Counted from the stretch's first letter, positions 47,259-55,980 are shown. The stretch is 64,000 nucleotides of DNA from Amycolatopsis acididurans (GCF_012328925.1 NZ_JAAXLS010000002.1:124001-188000); one strand, 5' to 3'. The notes: generated from the letters alone by a model not told the origin. Translations and numbers: made by a program.

Positions 47259-47913
47259 GGACACGATCGGTGTGCTGCTCGTCGACGACCACGCCGTCGT
47301 GCGACGGGGCTTGACCGCGTATCTGGACGTGCTGGAGGACATCCGCGTCCTCGGCGAGGCGGGTGACGGGCGTGACGCGCTGCGCTGGCTGGGCGGCGCG
47401 ACCGAACTGCCCGACGTGGTGCTGATGGATCTGATGATGCCCGGGCTCGGCGGGGTCGAGGCCACGGGCGAGGTCACGCGCGGCTATCCGGGTGTGCGGG
47501 TCGTGGTGCTCACCAGTTTCGGCGAGATGGAGCGCGTGCACGCGGCGATGGCCGCCGGTGCGGCCGGTTACCTGCTCAAGGACGCCGAACCGGACGAGAT
47601 CGCCGCCGCGGTGCGTGCCGCCGTGCGCGGGGAGGTGCGCCTGTCCGGCCGGGTCGCGCGTTCGCTCACCCGTGAGCTGACCGCGCCGAAGACGGGCTTG
47701 GCCGCGCTGACCGCGCGGGAACGGGAGATCCTGCGGCTCGTCGCGTCCGGCAGTTCCAATCAGCAGATCGCCGACCGGCTGGTGATCAGCGAGCGCACCG
47801 CGCGCACCCACGTCAGCAACGTGCTGGGCAAGCTCGACCTGACCTCGCGCACCCAGGCCGCCCTGCTGGCGATCCGGGAAGGCCTCGTGTCGCCGCCCGG
47901 CACCGTCTGTTGA
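47245..47913 (+). CDS. NarL/LuxR-type response regulator (orphan)
   Basis: 222 aa. Receiver (about 8-125) with VDDHAVVRRG, phospho-acceptor Asp in VVLMDLMMPGLGG, and Lys in GYLLKD; LuxR HTH (about 155-215) with LTAREREILRLVASGSSNQQIA and SERTARTHVSNVL. The ATG at 47245 has AGGAGG at ideal spacing. It has no kinase neighbour, so it is an orphan or serves a remote partner. Co-transcribed with the transporter operon. Confidence 0.9.
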   Translation: MLTREDTIGVLLVDDHAVVRRGLTAYLDVLEDIRVLGEAGDGRDALRWLGGATELPDVVLMDLMMPGLGGVEATGEVTRGYPGVRVVVLTSFGEMERVHAAMAAGAAGYLLKDAEPDEIAAAVRAAVRGEVRLSGRVARSLTRELTAPKTGLAALTAREREILRLVASGSSNQQIADRLVISERTARTHVSNVLGKLDLTSRTQAALLAIREGLVSPPGTVC

Positions 47914-47936
47914 ACCAACGAAAACCGAGGTGGGAC

Positions 47937-48854
47937 ATGGAGATTTCACTCGCGGGCAAGGTCGCCGTCGTCACCGGTGCCGGTCCGAACATCGGCAGCG
48001 GCATCGCGCTGGCGCTCGCCCGCTACGGCGCGACGGTGGCGTGCAACGATCTCGACGCGAACGCGGCGAAGGCGTGTGTGGAACGGATCGAGCGCAACGG
48101 CGGCAGCGCGATCGCGATTCCCGGCGACGTCACCGACGAGGACGAGGTACTGGCGTACCTGAAGGCGGTCACCGATACCTTCGGCCGCCTGGACATCCTG
48201 GTCAACAACGCGGCACTGCTCGGCGGCCGCGGGGTGCTCGACGAGAGCGCCGAGTTCTTCTCCCAGGCCGTGCAGGTGGCCGCGATGGGCAACTTCCTCA
48301 ACACCAAGCACGCCGGGCGGTACATGGCCGAGCACGGCATCCGTGGCTCGATCGTGTCCATCTCCTCGTCCAACGGCTGGTCCGGGACGGCGGGGGTGAT
48401 CGCCTACGCGTTCCACAAGGGCGGCGTGAACAACTTCGTGCGCGCGGCCGCGATGGACCTCGCGCCTTATGGCATCCGCGTCAACAGCTTCACCCCGACC
48501 GCGCCGACGCCGGACAATCCGGACCTCATCGCCGAGCAGGGCCCCGGCGGCGTGCTCGACCGGCCGCGTACGGGCGGACTGGGCGGCCCCACCGGCGGGG
48601 AATCGTGGCGGCGGCCGTCGCGCTGGGCGGGTGAGCGGATGCCGCTGGTGCCGATGGGCACCACCGGAACGCCCACCGACATCGGCCACGCGGTCGCCTG
48701 GCTGTGCTCGGACTACGCGCGGCTGATCACGGGCTGCGATCTGGTGGTGGACGGCGGCGCGCGGGCGAAGAACTTCGCCTATGCCCCGGCGGCGCCGGAC
48801 CAGCTGGCCGGTCCGCTGCCCGTGATCCCGCTGGACCTGGCAGGGGAGGGGTAG
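47937..48854 (+). CDS. Short-chain dehydrogenase/reductase
   Basis: 305-aa SDR: NAD(P) motif TGAGPNIGSG (a variant of TGxxxGIG), NNAALLGG, catalytic Ser in SISSSNGW, and Tyr-x3-Lys in YAFHK. The long loop about residues 195-240 (GGVLDRPRTGGLGG) before the C-terminal GCDLVVDGG is an insertion. ATG 47937 with GAGGTGG upstream. Last gene of the transporter cluster; the substrate may be the imported compound. Confidence 0.88.
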   Translation: MEISLAGKVAVVTGAGPNIGSGIALALARYGATVACNDLDANAAKACVERIERNGGSAIAIPGDVTDEDEVLAYLKAVTDTFGRLDILVNNAALLGGRGVLDESAEFFSQAVQVAAMGNFLNTKHAGRYMAEHGIRGSIVSISSSNGWSGTAGVIAYAFHKGGVNNFVRAAAMDLAPYGIRVNSFTPTAPTPDNPDLIAEQGPGGVLDRPRTGGLGGPTGGESWRRPSRWAGERMPLVPMGTTGTPTDIGHAVAWLCSDYARLITGCDLVVDGGARAKNFAYAPAAPDQLAGPLPVIPLDLAGEG

Positions 48855-48887
48855 CCGAGCGCAGGGTCTTGCCCACCGTACGAAAGC

Positions 48888-48921
48888 GGCGCGGCACCCA
48901 CTCGCCGGTGGGCGCCGCGCC
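48888..48921. terminator. Strong hairpin between convergent SDR and hsp20 genes
   Basis: A 14-bp stem with one mismatch (GGCGCGGCACCCAC against GTGGGCGCCGCGCC, 6-nt loop) in the 81-bp gap between two converging genes. Likely bidirectional terminator; no U-tract. Confidence 0.6.
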
Positions 48922-48935
48922 AGGCGGCCGCGGGA

Positions 48936-49379
48936 TTACTCGCCGCTGGTGATCTCGATGCGCCGGGGCTTGGCGGCCTCGGCCTTCGGGATGCGTACGG
49001 TCAGCACACCCTCGTCGAGGGTCGCGGCGATGTTGCCACCGTCCACGTCACGCGGCAGCGAGACCCGGTAGGCGAACTTGCCGACGCGACGGGCCTTGCG
49101 GTGGAACCGGCCCTCGCGCTCCTTGTCCTTGAGCTCGCCGGTCACCCGGATGTCGGTGCCGTCGGCCTCGACGGTGATGTCGTCGCGACGGACGCCGGGC
49201 AGTTCGATGTCGAGCACGTACTCCTGCTCGGTCTCGGACACGTCGGCCCTCGGCGTGAATAGCTCCGGCTGCGGCTGCTCGTCCCGGCGCGGGACGAGGC
49301 TGTCGAAAAGCCGGTCGAAGTCGCGGAACGGGTCCAGACGGCGCACGGAGCCGCCGGTACGCATGGCAGGCAGCGCCAT
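48936..49379 (-). CDS. hsp20: Hsp20 / alpha-crystallin small heat-shock protein
   Basis: 147-aa small heat-shock protein. N-terminal DPFRDFDRLFDSL, alpha-crystallin domain (about 45-135, with ELPGVRRDDITVEADG and GVLTVRIPK), and C-terminal IxI (RRIEITSGE). These ATP-independent holdases keep unfolded proteins soluble; the relative HspX/Acr is DosR-controlled in M. tuberculosis. AGGAGG is eight bases before ATG 49379; the in-frame GTG at 49388 overlaps the site. A HAIR-like element lies about 85 bp upstream, which suggests HspR rather than DevR control. Confidence 0.9.
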   Translation of the reverse strand: MALPAMRTGGSVRRLDPFRDFDRLFDSLVPRRDEQPQPELFTPRADVSETEQEYVLDIELPGVRRDDITVEADGTDIRVTGELKDKEREGRFHRKARRVGKFAYRVSLPRDVDGGNIAATLDEGVLTVRIPKAEAAKPRRIEITSGE

Positions 49380-49463
49380 GTCGCTCACCTCCTGAAACTT
49401 TCTCGGCCCGCCCGTCGGGCCGTCACCTCGTACTACGAAATTGAGTCGAGGCTTGTTCCCAAA

Positions 49464-49484
49464 GTTGAGCGTATTGAACTCAGC
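49464..49484. promoter_or_regulatory. HAIR-like HspR operator upstream of hsp20
   Basis: GTTGAGC-N7-ACTCAGC fits the HAIR inverted repeat CTTGAGT-N7-ACTCAAG with one or two changes per half-site and the right 7-nt spacer. It overlaps the last bases of the STAS gene, 85-105 bp upstream of hsp20. A second TTGAGT half-site is at 49441. Confidence 0.45.
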
Positions 49485-49821
49485 TTTCGTCCAGAGCGAA
49501 CACCGCGGACAAGCCGGTCAGATCGAGGATCCGCCGCGCGTACTTGTTGACGTTGGCGAGCGTGATGGTGCCGCCGCGCTCCTCGGCCATCGTCCGGGCG
49601 CGCACGAGTGCGCTGATGCACGCCGAGTCGAAGAACGACAGGTCCGCGAAGTCCACGACGAGCCGCTGCACGCCCTGGTCAAGCAGATCCGACACCGCCC
49701 GGTCGAGCTGTTGCACCGCGGTGTGGTCGATCTCGCCGAGCAGGCGGATCCGCCCGGTCTCGCCACCGGCCTCGACCTTCACCGCGTTCGCACTGGGATG
49801 AATGGCTTCGTCCTCTCTCAT
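49480..49821 (-). CDS. STAS-domain anti-sigma factor antagonist
   Basis: 113-aa STAS protein of the SpoIIAA/RsbV type: GRIRLLGEIDHTAVQQL, and the phosphorylatable Ser in FADLSFFDSACISAL. It binds and removes an anti-sigma kinase from its sigma factor when unphosphorylated. ATG 49821 with AGGAG seven bases upstream; longer starts lack this. It is on the strand opposite to the Rsb operon that begins at 49948 and shares its promoter gap. Its stop falls inside the HAIR-like element of hsp20. Confidence 0.86.
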   Translation of the reverse strand: MREDEAIHPSANAVKVEAGGETGRIRLLGEIDHTAVQQLDRAVSDLLDQGVQRLVVDFADLSFFDSACISALVRARTMAEERGGTITLANVNKYARRILDLTGLSAVFALDES

Positions 49822-49947
49822 CTGGCCGCTCCTGATCATCTCCGGGCCCCCGTGTTGTCGCGAGGCACCGCGTGACTTAGCTTTGCCCTCAAGTCGGGAA
49901 ACCCTTGGCGGACCGTACCGCGTCCGCCACATCTAGGCTCGGGAGCG

Positions 49948-50817
49948 ATGACAGCGTCGGCGGACCACGAGATCAGTTCCATTGTCAGCGAGTTCCTTGA
50001 CAGGCGCAGGGAACCGATCGTCGCCGAGTGGTCGGCGTCGCAGTTCTTCGCCGGCGGAGGCGGCGACCGTGAGCAGGCGGCCATCGACTGCGCCGAGGTG
50101 CTCACCGGCGTGCGGCGCGCGGTGGTCGCGGGAGACGCCGACAACCCCGCGGCCGACGGTTTCGCCGGCATCCGCACGCTGCTGGAGGTCCTGACGGCCC
50201 AGCAGAGTGACGATTCGCGGCTCGTCGTCGACACGGCGGCCAGCATCCGCTCGCTGCGCGACCCGCTGCTGCGCCTGTGGCACGAGGAGAACCTCGCCGA
50301 CGGCGCGGTCGTCCCCGGCGCGATCCTGCTGGGCGCGGCCGTCGACACGCTCGGCCTGGTGCTGCTCGACGTCGCGCTCAGCGCGGGCCGCGACACCATC
50401 GCCAGCCAGCGCGAGCAGCTCGCGGAGCTGTCCACGCCGGTCATCAAGCTGTGGGACGGCGTGCTGGCCATCCCGCTGATCGGCACCCTGGACAGCATGC
50501 GCAGCCAGGTCGCCACCGAGAGCCTGCTGCAGGCGATCCTCGACCAGCAGGCACGGGTGGCCATCCTCGACATCACCGGCGTGCCGACCGTCGACACGAT
50601 GGTCGCCCAGCACCTGCTCAAGACCGCGCAGGCGGCCCGTCTGATGGGCGCCGAATGCGTGATCAGCGGCATCCGGCCGCAGATCGCGCACACCATGGTC
50701 CAGCTGGGCATCGACCTGGAAGAGGTCGTGACGCGGGCCAAGCTGGCCGACGCCTTCACCTACGCCCTGGGCAAACTCGGGCTCTCCGTCGTCGGCACGG
50801 GACCCGGCGACCTCTGA
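49948..50817 (+). CDS. rsbR: RsbR-type stressosome sensor/scaffold
   Basis: 289-aa RsbR-like protein. The N-terminal 150 residues are the helical non-heme-globin-type RsbR domain (EISSIVSEFLDRRREPIVAEW). The C-terminal STAS domain (about 165-275) has conserved Thr residues in DITGVPTVDTMVAQHLL that RsbT-type kinases phosphorylate. RsbR and RsbS build the stressosome in the cytoplasm. First gene of a five-gene unit that is tightly overlapped. Confidence 0.9.
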   Translation: MTASADHEISSIVSEFLDRRREPIVAEWSASQFFAGGGGDREQAAIDCAEVLTGVRRAVVAGDADNPAADGFAGIRTLLEVLTAQQSDDSRLVVDTAASIRSLRDPLLRLWHEENLADGAVVPGAILLGAAVDTLGLVLLDVALSAGRDTIASQREQLAELSTPVIKLWDGVLAIPLIGTLDSMRSQVATESLLQAILDQQARVAILDITGVPTVDTMVAQHLLKTAQAARLMGAECVISGIRPQIAHTMVQLGIDLEEVVTRAKLADAFTYALGKLGLSVVGTGPGDL

Positions 50818-51194
50818 TGGTCCAGGTCCCGATCATCAACATCCACGGCGTCCTGCTGGTCACCATCCAGGACGAGCTGCTCGATGACTCGGTGTCCGAA
50901 CTTCAGCAGCACATCGGCGAGCAGGTCGTCGAACAGCACGCGCGCGGAGTGCTCATCGACATCTCCGTGCTCGACGTCGTGGACTCCTTTCTCGCCCGCA
51001 CCCTCCACGACATCGCGGCGACCACGAGCCTGCTGGCCGCGCAGACCGTCGTGGTCGGCATGCGGCCCGCCGTCGCCATCACGCTCGTCGAACTGGGGCT
51101 GGTACTGCCGGGCCTGCGCACCGCGCTGTCGGTCGAGGACGGTCTCGAACTGCTCGGCCGCGGCAACGGCACGGTGCGGACGGGGCCTCGGTGA
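50817..51194 (+). CDS. rsbS: RsbS stressosome STAS protein
   Basis: 125-aa single STAS domain: VPIINIHGVLLVTIQDELLD and Ser57 in DVVDSFLART, equivalent to the RsbT-phosphorylated Ser of B. subtilis RsbS. Start and stop overlap on both sides (TGATG upstream, GTGA downstream). Core of the stressosome with RsbR. Confidence 0.92.
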   Translation: MVQVPIINIHGVLLVTIQDELLDDSVSELQQHIGEQVVEQHARGVLIDISVLDVVDSFLARTLHDIAATTSLLAAQTVVVGMRPAVAITLVELGLVLPGLRTALSVEDGLELLGRGNGTVRTGPR

Positions 51195-51610
51195 CCCAGA
51201 CTCCTTCCACCGAAACCGTGGCCATCACGACCGAGCCGGACATCGTCGGTGTCCGCAAGGCCGCACGTGACGCCGCGATCAAGGCCGGGTTCAGCCTCGT
51301 GCAGCAGACGAAACTGGTCACCGCCGCCAGCGAGCTGGCCCGTAACGCCCTGGTCTACGGCGGGGGCGGGCAGGCCGAGATCGCCGTCGAGGAGACCGCC
51401 GGCACCGCCACCGTGCACCTCACGTTCACCGATAACGGTCCCGGCATCCCCGACGTCGAGGTCGCGCTCACCGACGGCTACACCACGGGTTCCGGTCTCG
51501 GACTCGGCCTCGGCGGCGCGCGGCGGCTGTCGGACCAGTTCGAGATCGACTCCGCCCCCGGAAAGGGCACGACCATCCGGATGTCCATCTCCGCGCGCAG
51601 ATCGCCATGA
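51191..51610 (+). CDS. rsbT: RsbT anti-sigma-regulator kinase
   Basis: 139-aa GHKL ATPase: N-box ELARNALVYGGGGQAEI, G1 DNGPGIPDVE, G2 GLGLGLGGARRL. RsbT phosphorylates RsbR and RsbS upon stress, then leaves the complex to activate a phosphatase. GTG start overlapping rsbS (GTGA), stop overlapping the next ATG (ATGA). Confidence 0.91.
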   Translation: MTQTPSTETVAITTEPDIVGVRKAARDAAIKAGFSLVQQTKLVTAASELARNALVYGGGGQAEIAVEETAGTATVHLTFTDNGPGIPDVEVALTDGYTTGSGLGLGLGGARRLSDQFEIDSAPGKGTTIRMSISARRSP

Positions 51611-52596
51611 CCCGCACCGACCTGGTCGTGTCGGAGGACAGCCACGTCGGCCGTGCCCGCCGCCTCGCCGCGGCCGCGGCACAGTCGGCCGGGCTGCCGA
51701 CCGCCCAGGTCCACAAGGTCGCGCTCGCGGCCACCGAACTGGCCAGCAACCTGGTCAAGCACGCCAGGCGCGGTGTCTTCACCGTCGTGGCGCTGCCCTG
51801 GCAGCTCGACCTGCTCGCGGCCGACACCGGCCCGGGCATCCGCAGGCTGGAGCAGAGCATGCGCGACGGGTACTCGACCACCGGCACGCTGGGCGGCGGG
51901 CTCGGCGCCATCCGCCGCGCCGCGCACTTCTACGACGCGTACTCGCTGTCCGGGCGCGGCACCGCGGTGCTCGCGCGCTGGCACACCTCCGGCGAACCTC
52001 CGCGCGGCGTGCGGATCGGCGCGGCGCGGCTGACCGCACCCGGCGAGACCGAATGCGGTGACATGTGGGGGTTCGGCACCGCCGGCGGCACCGTGACGAT
52101 CGGGCTCAGCGACGGCCTCGGGCACGGTCCGGGTGCGGCGACGGCCAGCGAGGCGGCGGTGGAAACGGTTGCCACTCATGCGGGACGACGGCCAGCCCTT
52201 ATCCTTGAAGCGATGCACGCCTCACTAGCCCGGACCCGCGGTGCGACCGTCGCGATCACGCAGATAACGCCCGCCGACGACCGAATGCGCTTCTGCGGCA
52301 TAGGAAACATCGCCGTACGTGGCTACTCCGCCCCCGACGCGCCCGTGCAACGGTTGTTGTCACGGCCAGGCATCGTCGGCGCGGGAACGGCACGCCCGGC
52401 GCCGGATTCCACCGGCGCGTGGTCGCCGTCGAGCTGGCTGGTGCTGCACACTGACGGAGTGTCCGAGCGGTGGAATGCCGGGGACTGGCCGGGCCTGCTG
52501 CGGCACGACCCGGCCGTAGTGGCGGCCTGGGTGCTGGCGCAGCAGAGCCGTGGTCGCGACGACGCCTGTGTCGTGGCGGTCGCCGGAGGTGGCTGA
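51607..52596 (+). CDS. RsbX-like protein: GHKL ATPase-like domain plus PP2C phosphatase
   Basis: 329-aa two-domain protein. Residues about 1-125 are a GHKL (anti-sigma kinase-like) domain with ATELASNLVKHA and an incomplete ATP lid. Residues about 135-325 are a PPM/SpoIIE-type phosphatase (GLSDGLGHGPGAATASEAAVE, LVLHTDGVSERW, DDACVVAVAG). This fusion is typical of actinobacterial Rsb operons and should dephosphorylate stressosome proteins to reset the system. It overlaps both neighbours. Confidence 0.87.
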   Translation: MTRTDLVVSEDSHVGRARRLAAAAAQSAGLPTAQVHKVALAATELASNLVKHARRGVFTVVALPWQLDLLAADTGPGIRRLEQSMRDGYSTTGTLGGGLGAIRRAAHFYDAYSLSGRGTAVLARWHTSGEPPRGVRIGAARLTAPGETECGDMWGFGTAGGTVTIGLSDGLGHGPGAATASEAAVETVATHAGRRPALILEAMHASLARTRGATVAITQITPADDRMRFCGIGNIAVRGYSAPDAPVQRLLSRPGIVGAGTARPAPDSTGAWSPSSWLVLHTDGVSERWNAGDWPGLLRHDPAVVAAWVLAQQSRGRDDACVVAVAGGG

Positions 52597-53846
52597 TGAC
52601 GGACCTGCAACACGATGAGCTGGTCCGCGAGCTGCGCGAGACCATCCAACGCCAGCAGCGCGAGCTGCGCATGCACCAGCAGGAGCTGGCCCAGACCAAC
52701 GCGGGCCTGCTCGCCCTGCACAGCGAAGTCGAGCGGCAACGGCAGCGCTCGGCGTTCCTCGACGAAGTGAGCCGCACCGTCTCCGCCTCGTTGCGCGGCC
52801 AGGAGGTGGCAGACGCGCTCGTGCAGCTCGTCGAACGCGAAGGCGTGGCCTCCTCGGCCTGTGTCTGGATGCTCAACGACCACGACCAGGTGCACTGCGA
52901 ACCGCGCACGGCGGGCACGCCGGACGCCGCCGTCAACCGCGTGCTCGCGACCCGCCAGCCGGTGATGGAACAGGACCGGATACTGGCACCGCTCACGGTC
53001 GGCCCGAACCTGATGGGCGTGCTGGACCTGCGGCGTGACGAGCCCGGATTCGGCGATGACGATCTCGCCTTCGTCACCGCCGTGGCCACCCGCTCCGCGG
53101 TCGGCCTGCGCAACGCCAACGAGTACGAACGCGAACGGGACCTCGCCGAACGCCTGCAGCGCACGATGCTGCCGACCCTGGAGGTGCCGCCGGAACTGCG
53201 GATGTGCGCGCGGTATCTGCCCGCGGCCCGCGGGGTCAACGTCGGCGGCGACTGGTTCGACGCCTTCACCCGCCCCGACGGCACCGTCGTGCTGACCGTC
53301 GGCGACGTCACCGGGCACGGCCTGGAAGCCGCCGTGATCATGGGCAAGCTGCAGAACGCGCTGCGTGCGTACGCGCTCGAGGGCCACGGCCCGGCAGGCA
53401 CGCTGCGGCTCACGCACAACCTGCTGCGCGGCTGGGGCAGTCCGCTGCTGGCCACCGCGGTCGTGATGGACCTGCAGCTGTCCACCGGCCGCATCCGCTG
53501 GGCCAACGCCGGGCACCTGCCGGTGTTCGTGTCCGGCCAGGAAGGCGAGGTGCGCGCGCTCGACCGGCCCAACGCCCCGCTGATGGGGGTGCCGTTCACG
53601 TTCCGCCTCACCGAGTACGAGGCCAAGATCGACCCGGGGGAGACGGTCCTGCTCTACACCGACGGGCTCATCGAGCGGCGTTCGCAGTCCATCGACGACG
53701 GGATGGACCGGCTCGCCGGGGTTTTCGCACGTACGAAGGGCATGGACATCGACGCCGCCGGTGACCACATCCTGCGCGAGCTGCTCGGCGAGGACGAGCA
53801 CGACGACGACGTGTGCCTGCTGCTGTGCGAATGGGGCCGCGACTGA
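52596..53846 (+). CDS. GAF-PP2C serine phosphatase (RsbU-like)
   Basis: 416-aa protein: N-terminal coiled coil (about 5-55, LVRELRETIQRQQRELRMHQ), GAF domain (about 60-180), and a SpoIIE/PP2C phosphatase (VGGDWFDAF, VGDVTGHGLEAA, YTDGLIERR, DDDVCLLL). It should dephosphorylate the STAS antagonist and so release a stress sigma factor, the step RsbT triggers. Start overlaps the upstream stop by one base (TGATG) with GGAGGTGG upstream. Confidence 0.9.
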   Translation: MTDLQHDELVRELRETIQRQQRELRMHQQELAQTNAGLLALHSEVERQRQRSAFLDEVSRTVSASLRGQEVADALVQLVEREGVASSACVWMLNDHDQVHCEPRTAGTPDAAVNRVLATRQPVMEQDRILAPLTVGPNLMGVLDLRRDEPGFGDDDLAFVTAVATRSAVGLRNANEYERERDLAERLQRTMLPTLEVPPELRMCARYLPAARGVNVGGDWFDAFTRPDGTVVLTVGDVTGHGLEAAVIMGKLQNALRAYALEGHGPAGTLRLTHNLLRGWGSPLLATAVVMDLQLSTGRIRWANAGHLPVFVSGQEGEVRALDRPNAPLMGVPFTFRLTEYEAKIDPGETVLLYTDGLIERRSQSIDDGMDRLAGVFARTKGMDIDAAGDHILRELLGEDEHDDDVCLLLCEWGRD

Positions 53847-53847
53847 G

Positions 53848-54252
53848 TCACCTGCGCAGGTCGAACTCCGCCCACACCCATTTGCCGCCGTCGGTGACCT
53901 CGTGCCCCCAGGCGCTCGCGATGGCGTGGATGAGCGCCAGCCCCCGGCCTCGTGCCGACAGCGGGTCCATTCCGCGCAGCACCGGCGGGCTGGTGGCCTC
54001 GTCGGCGACGCGCAGCCGCATCCGAGCGTCGTCGACGAGAAGCTCGACGACGACGCCCCCGTCGCCGTGTTCGACCGCGTTCGTGACCAGCTCCGAGGCC
54101 GCCAGCACCACGTCGGCGATCAGCCCGTCGGAGACGGGGCACGATCCCAGCGCCCGCCGCACGAAGGTCCTCGCCTCTGTCGCGGCGCGGTTCGTCGGCG
54201 CCAGCCGCAGTCGCTGCGCACGTCGCGGTCCGCCGTGCACGTCACCGCCCAT
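53848..54252 (-). CDS. Anti-sigma factor-like serine kinase (HATPase_c_2)
   Basis: 134-aa RsbW-like GHKL protein: ASELVTNAVEHGDGG N-box, ADEATSPPVL in the G1 region, GRGLALIHAIASAWG in G2. It may phosphorylate the STAS protein or bind a sigma factor. It is on the opposite strand, converging on the phosphatase gene with a 1-bp gap. No sigma-factor gene is present within the module. Confidence 0.86.
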   Translation of the reverse strand: MGGDVHGGPRRAQRLRLAPTNRAATEARTFVRRALGSCPVSDGLIADVVLAASELVTNAVEHGDGGVVVELLVDDARMRLRVADEATSPPVLRGMDPLSARGRGLALIHAIASAWGHEVTDGGKWVWAEFDLRR

Positions 54253-54351
54253 TTCACTCCCGGATACCCAGAGGTGGCGCTTCTATCCCCGTGTGCGGGC
54301 ACGGGTTACGATCCGGCTTCGTGGGCCAGCGCACCGTCTGGAGGCCGGGGA

Positions 54352-55893
54352 ATGTCGCAGGAGCTGTCGTTCGAGCCGTTGACGCCGGTGTCCTACCTGG
54401 ACCGGGCGGCGGGCGCGCACGGTGACCGGGTCGCGGTCGTCGACGGGGAGCGGCGCTGGACCTACGCCGAACTGCACGACCGCTGCCGGCGGCTGGCCGG
54501 GGCCCTGGCCCCGATCGCGCACGGCCGTCCGGTCGCGGTGCTGGCGCCGAACTCGCACGTGCTGCTGGAGGCGCATTTCGGGGTGCCTTGGGCCGGCGTG
54601 CCGCTGGTCGCGGTGAACACCCGGCTTTCCTCGGCCGAGGTGGCCCACATCCTGCGGCACAGCGAAGCCTCGGTGCTGATCTACGACGCGGCTTTCGCCG
54701 AGGTCGTGACCGACGTGCTGCCCCGACTGCCGGCTTCGCCGGTGCTGGTCAAGGCGGGGGAGCAGTACGAGAACCTGCTCGCCTCGGCCACCCCGAAGGC
54801 CGAGGCGGTGACCGACGAGCGTTCCCTGCTGTCGATCAACTACACCTCGGGCACCACCGGCAAGCCCAAGGGCGTGATGTACCACCACCGGGGCGCCTAC
54901 CTGCAGGCGCTGGCCATGGTGGGGCACACCGGGCTGTCGCCCTCGGCGGTGCACCTGTGGACGTTGCCGATGTTCCACTGCAACGGCTGGTGTTTCCCGT
55001 GGGCGGTCACGGCCGCCGCCGGGACGCACGTGTGCCTGCCGAAGGTCGACGCGGCCGAGGTGTGGCGACTGATCCGCGACGAGGGCGTCACGCACCTCAA
55101 CGGCGCGCCGACCGTGCTGTCGATGCTGGCCTACGCGCCCGAGGCGAGCCCGGTGTCGACGGTGCGCGTCGCGACGGGCGGCGCCCCGCCGTCCCCGGCG
55201 ATCCTGCGGCGCATGGGGGAGCTGGGTTTCCAGGTCACGCACCTGTACGGGCTGACCGAGACGTTCGGCCCGGCGATGATCTGCGACTGGCGGCCGGAAT
55301 GGAACGAACTCGACCCGGCGACGCAGGCCCGGCTCAAGGCGCGGCAGGGCGTCGGGAACATGATCTCCTGCCAGGCGCGGGTGATCGGCGACGACGGCGC
55401 GGACGTGCCGTCCGACGGCCGGTCGATCGGCGAGATCTCGTTGCGGGGCAACAACGTCATGCTCGGCTACTTCAAGGACCCCGAGGCGACGAGGCAGGCC
55501 GCGCCGGACGGCTGGTTCCGCACCGGCGACCTCGGCGTCGTGCATCCCGACGGATACGTCGAGCTGCGCGACCGCAGCAAGGACGTGATCATCTCGGGCG
55601 GGGAGAACATCGCCTCCGTCGAGGTCGAGCAGGTGCTGGCCGAGCATCCGGCGGTGCTGGAGGCCGCGGTGGTCGCCGTGCCGCACGAGCGGTGGGGCGA
55701 GGTGCCCGCCGCGTACGTGACCCTGCACGAGGGCGCCGCGGTGACCGAGGCCGAGCTGATCGAGTTCGTCCGCGAGCGGATCGCGCGCTTCAAGGCACCC
55801 AAGTCCGTGGTGTTCGGCCCGCTGCCCAAAACCTCGACGGGCAAGATCCAGAAGTTCCTGCTCCGCGAATGGGCCCGCGACCTAGGCGATTAA
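54352..55893 (+). CDS. Acyl-CoA synthetase (medium/long chain, AMP-forming)
   Basis: 513-aa ANL enzyme: NYTSGTTGKPKGVMYHH, YGLTETFGPAMICDW, GWFRTGDLGVVHPDGYVELRDR, and SKDVIISGGENIASVEVE with the adenylation Lys in TSTGKIQKF. The HCNGWCFPW loop and ICDWRPEW are typical of the DMSP/medium-chain or AlkK-like branch. ATG 54352 with GGAGG upstream. A standalone gene divergent from the anti-sigma kinase gene. Confidence 0.9.
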   Translation: MSQELSFEPLTPVSYLDRAAGAHGDRVAVVDGERRWTYAELHDRCRRLAGALAPIAHGRPVAVLAPNSHVLLEAHFGVPWAGVPLVAVNTRLSSAEVAHILRHSEASVLIYDAAFAEVVTDVLPRLPASPVLVKAGEQYENLLASATPKAEAVTDERSLLSINYTSGTTGKPKGVMYHHRGAYLQALAMVGHTGLSPSAVHLWTLPMFHCNGWCFPWAVTAAAGTHVCLPKVDAAEVWRLIRDEGVTHLNGAPTVLSMLAYAPEASPVSTVRVATGGAPPSPAILRRMGELGFQVTHLYGLTETFGPAMICDWRPEWNELDPATQARLKARQGVGNMISCQARVIGDDGADVPSDGRSIGEISLRGNNVMLGYFKDPEATRQAAPDGWFRTGDLGVVHPDGYVELRDRSKDVIISGGENIASVEVEQVLAEHPAVLEAAVVAVPHERWGEVPAAYVTLHEGAAVTEAELIEFVRERIARFKAPKSVVFGPLPKTSTGKIQKFLLREWARDLGD

Positions 55894-55894
55894 G

Positions 55895-55980
55895 GCGTGT
55901 TTGTAAGCGGCGGAGCCGCTTGTTGTGCGGGACTCAGCTTGCACCGCCGCGGGTTCTGAGGTGGTTCCTCGCGAGGACAG
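55895..55980. repeat. Palindromic intergenic element
   Basis: Downstream of the acyl-CoA synthetase gene: AAGCGGC-GGA-GCCGCTT (55905-55921, 7-bp stem), and the 10-bp palindrome CCTCGCGAGG (55967-55976), with a GC-rich stretch between. The look is that of a dispersed repeat rather than a single terminator; this needs a genome-wide search. The rest of the 180-bp gap shows nothing else. Confidence 0.4.
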
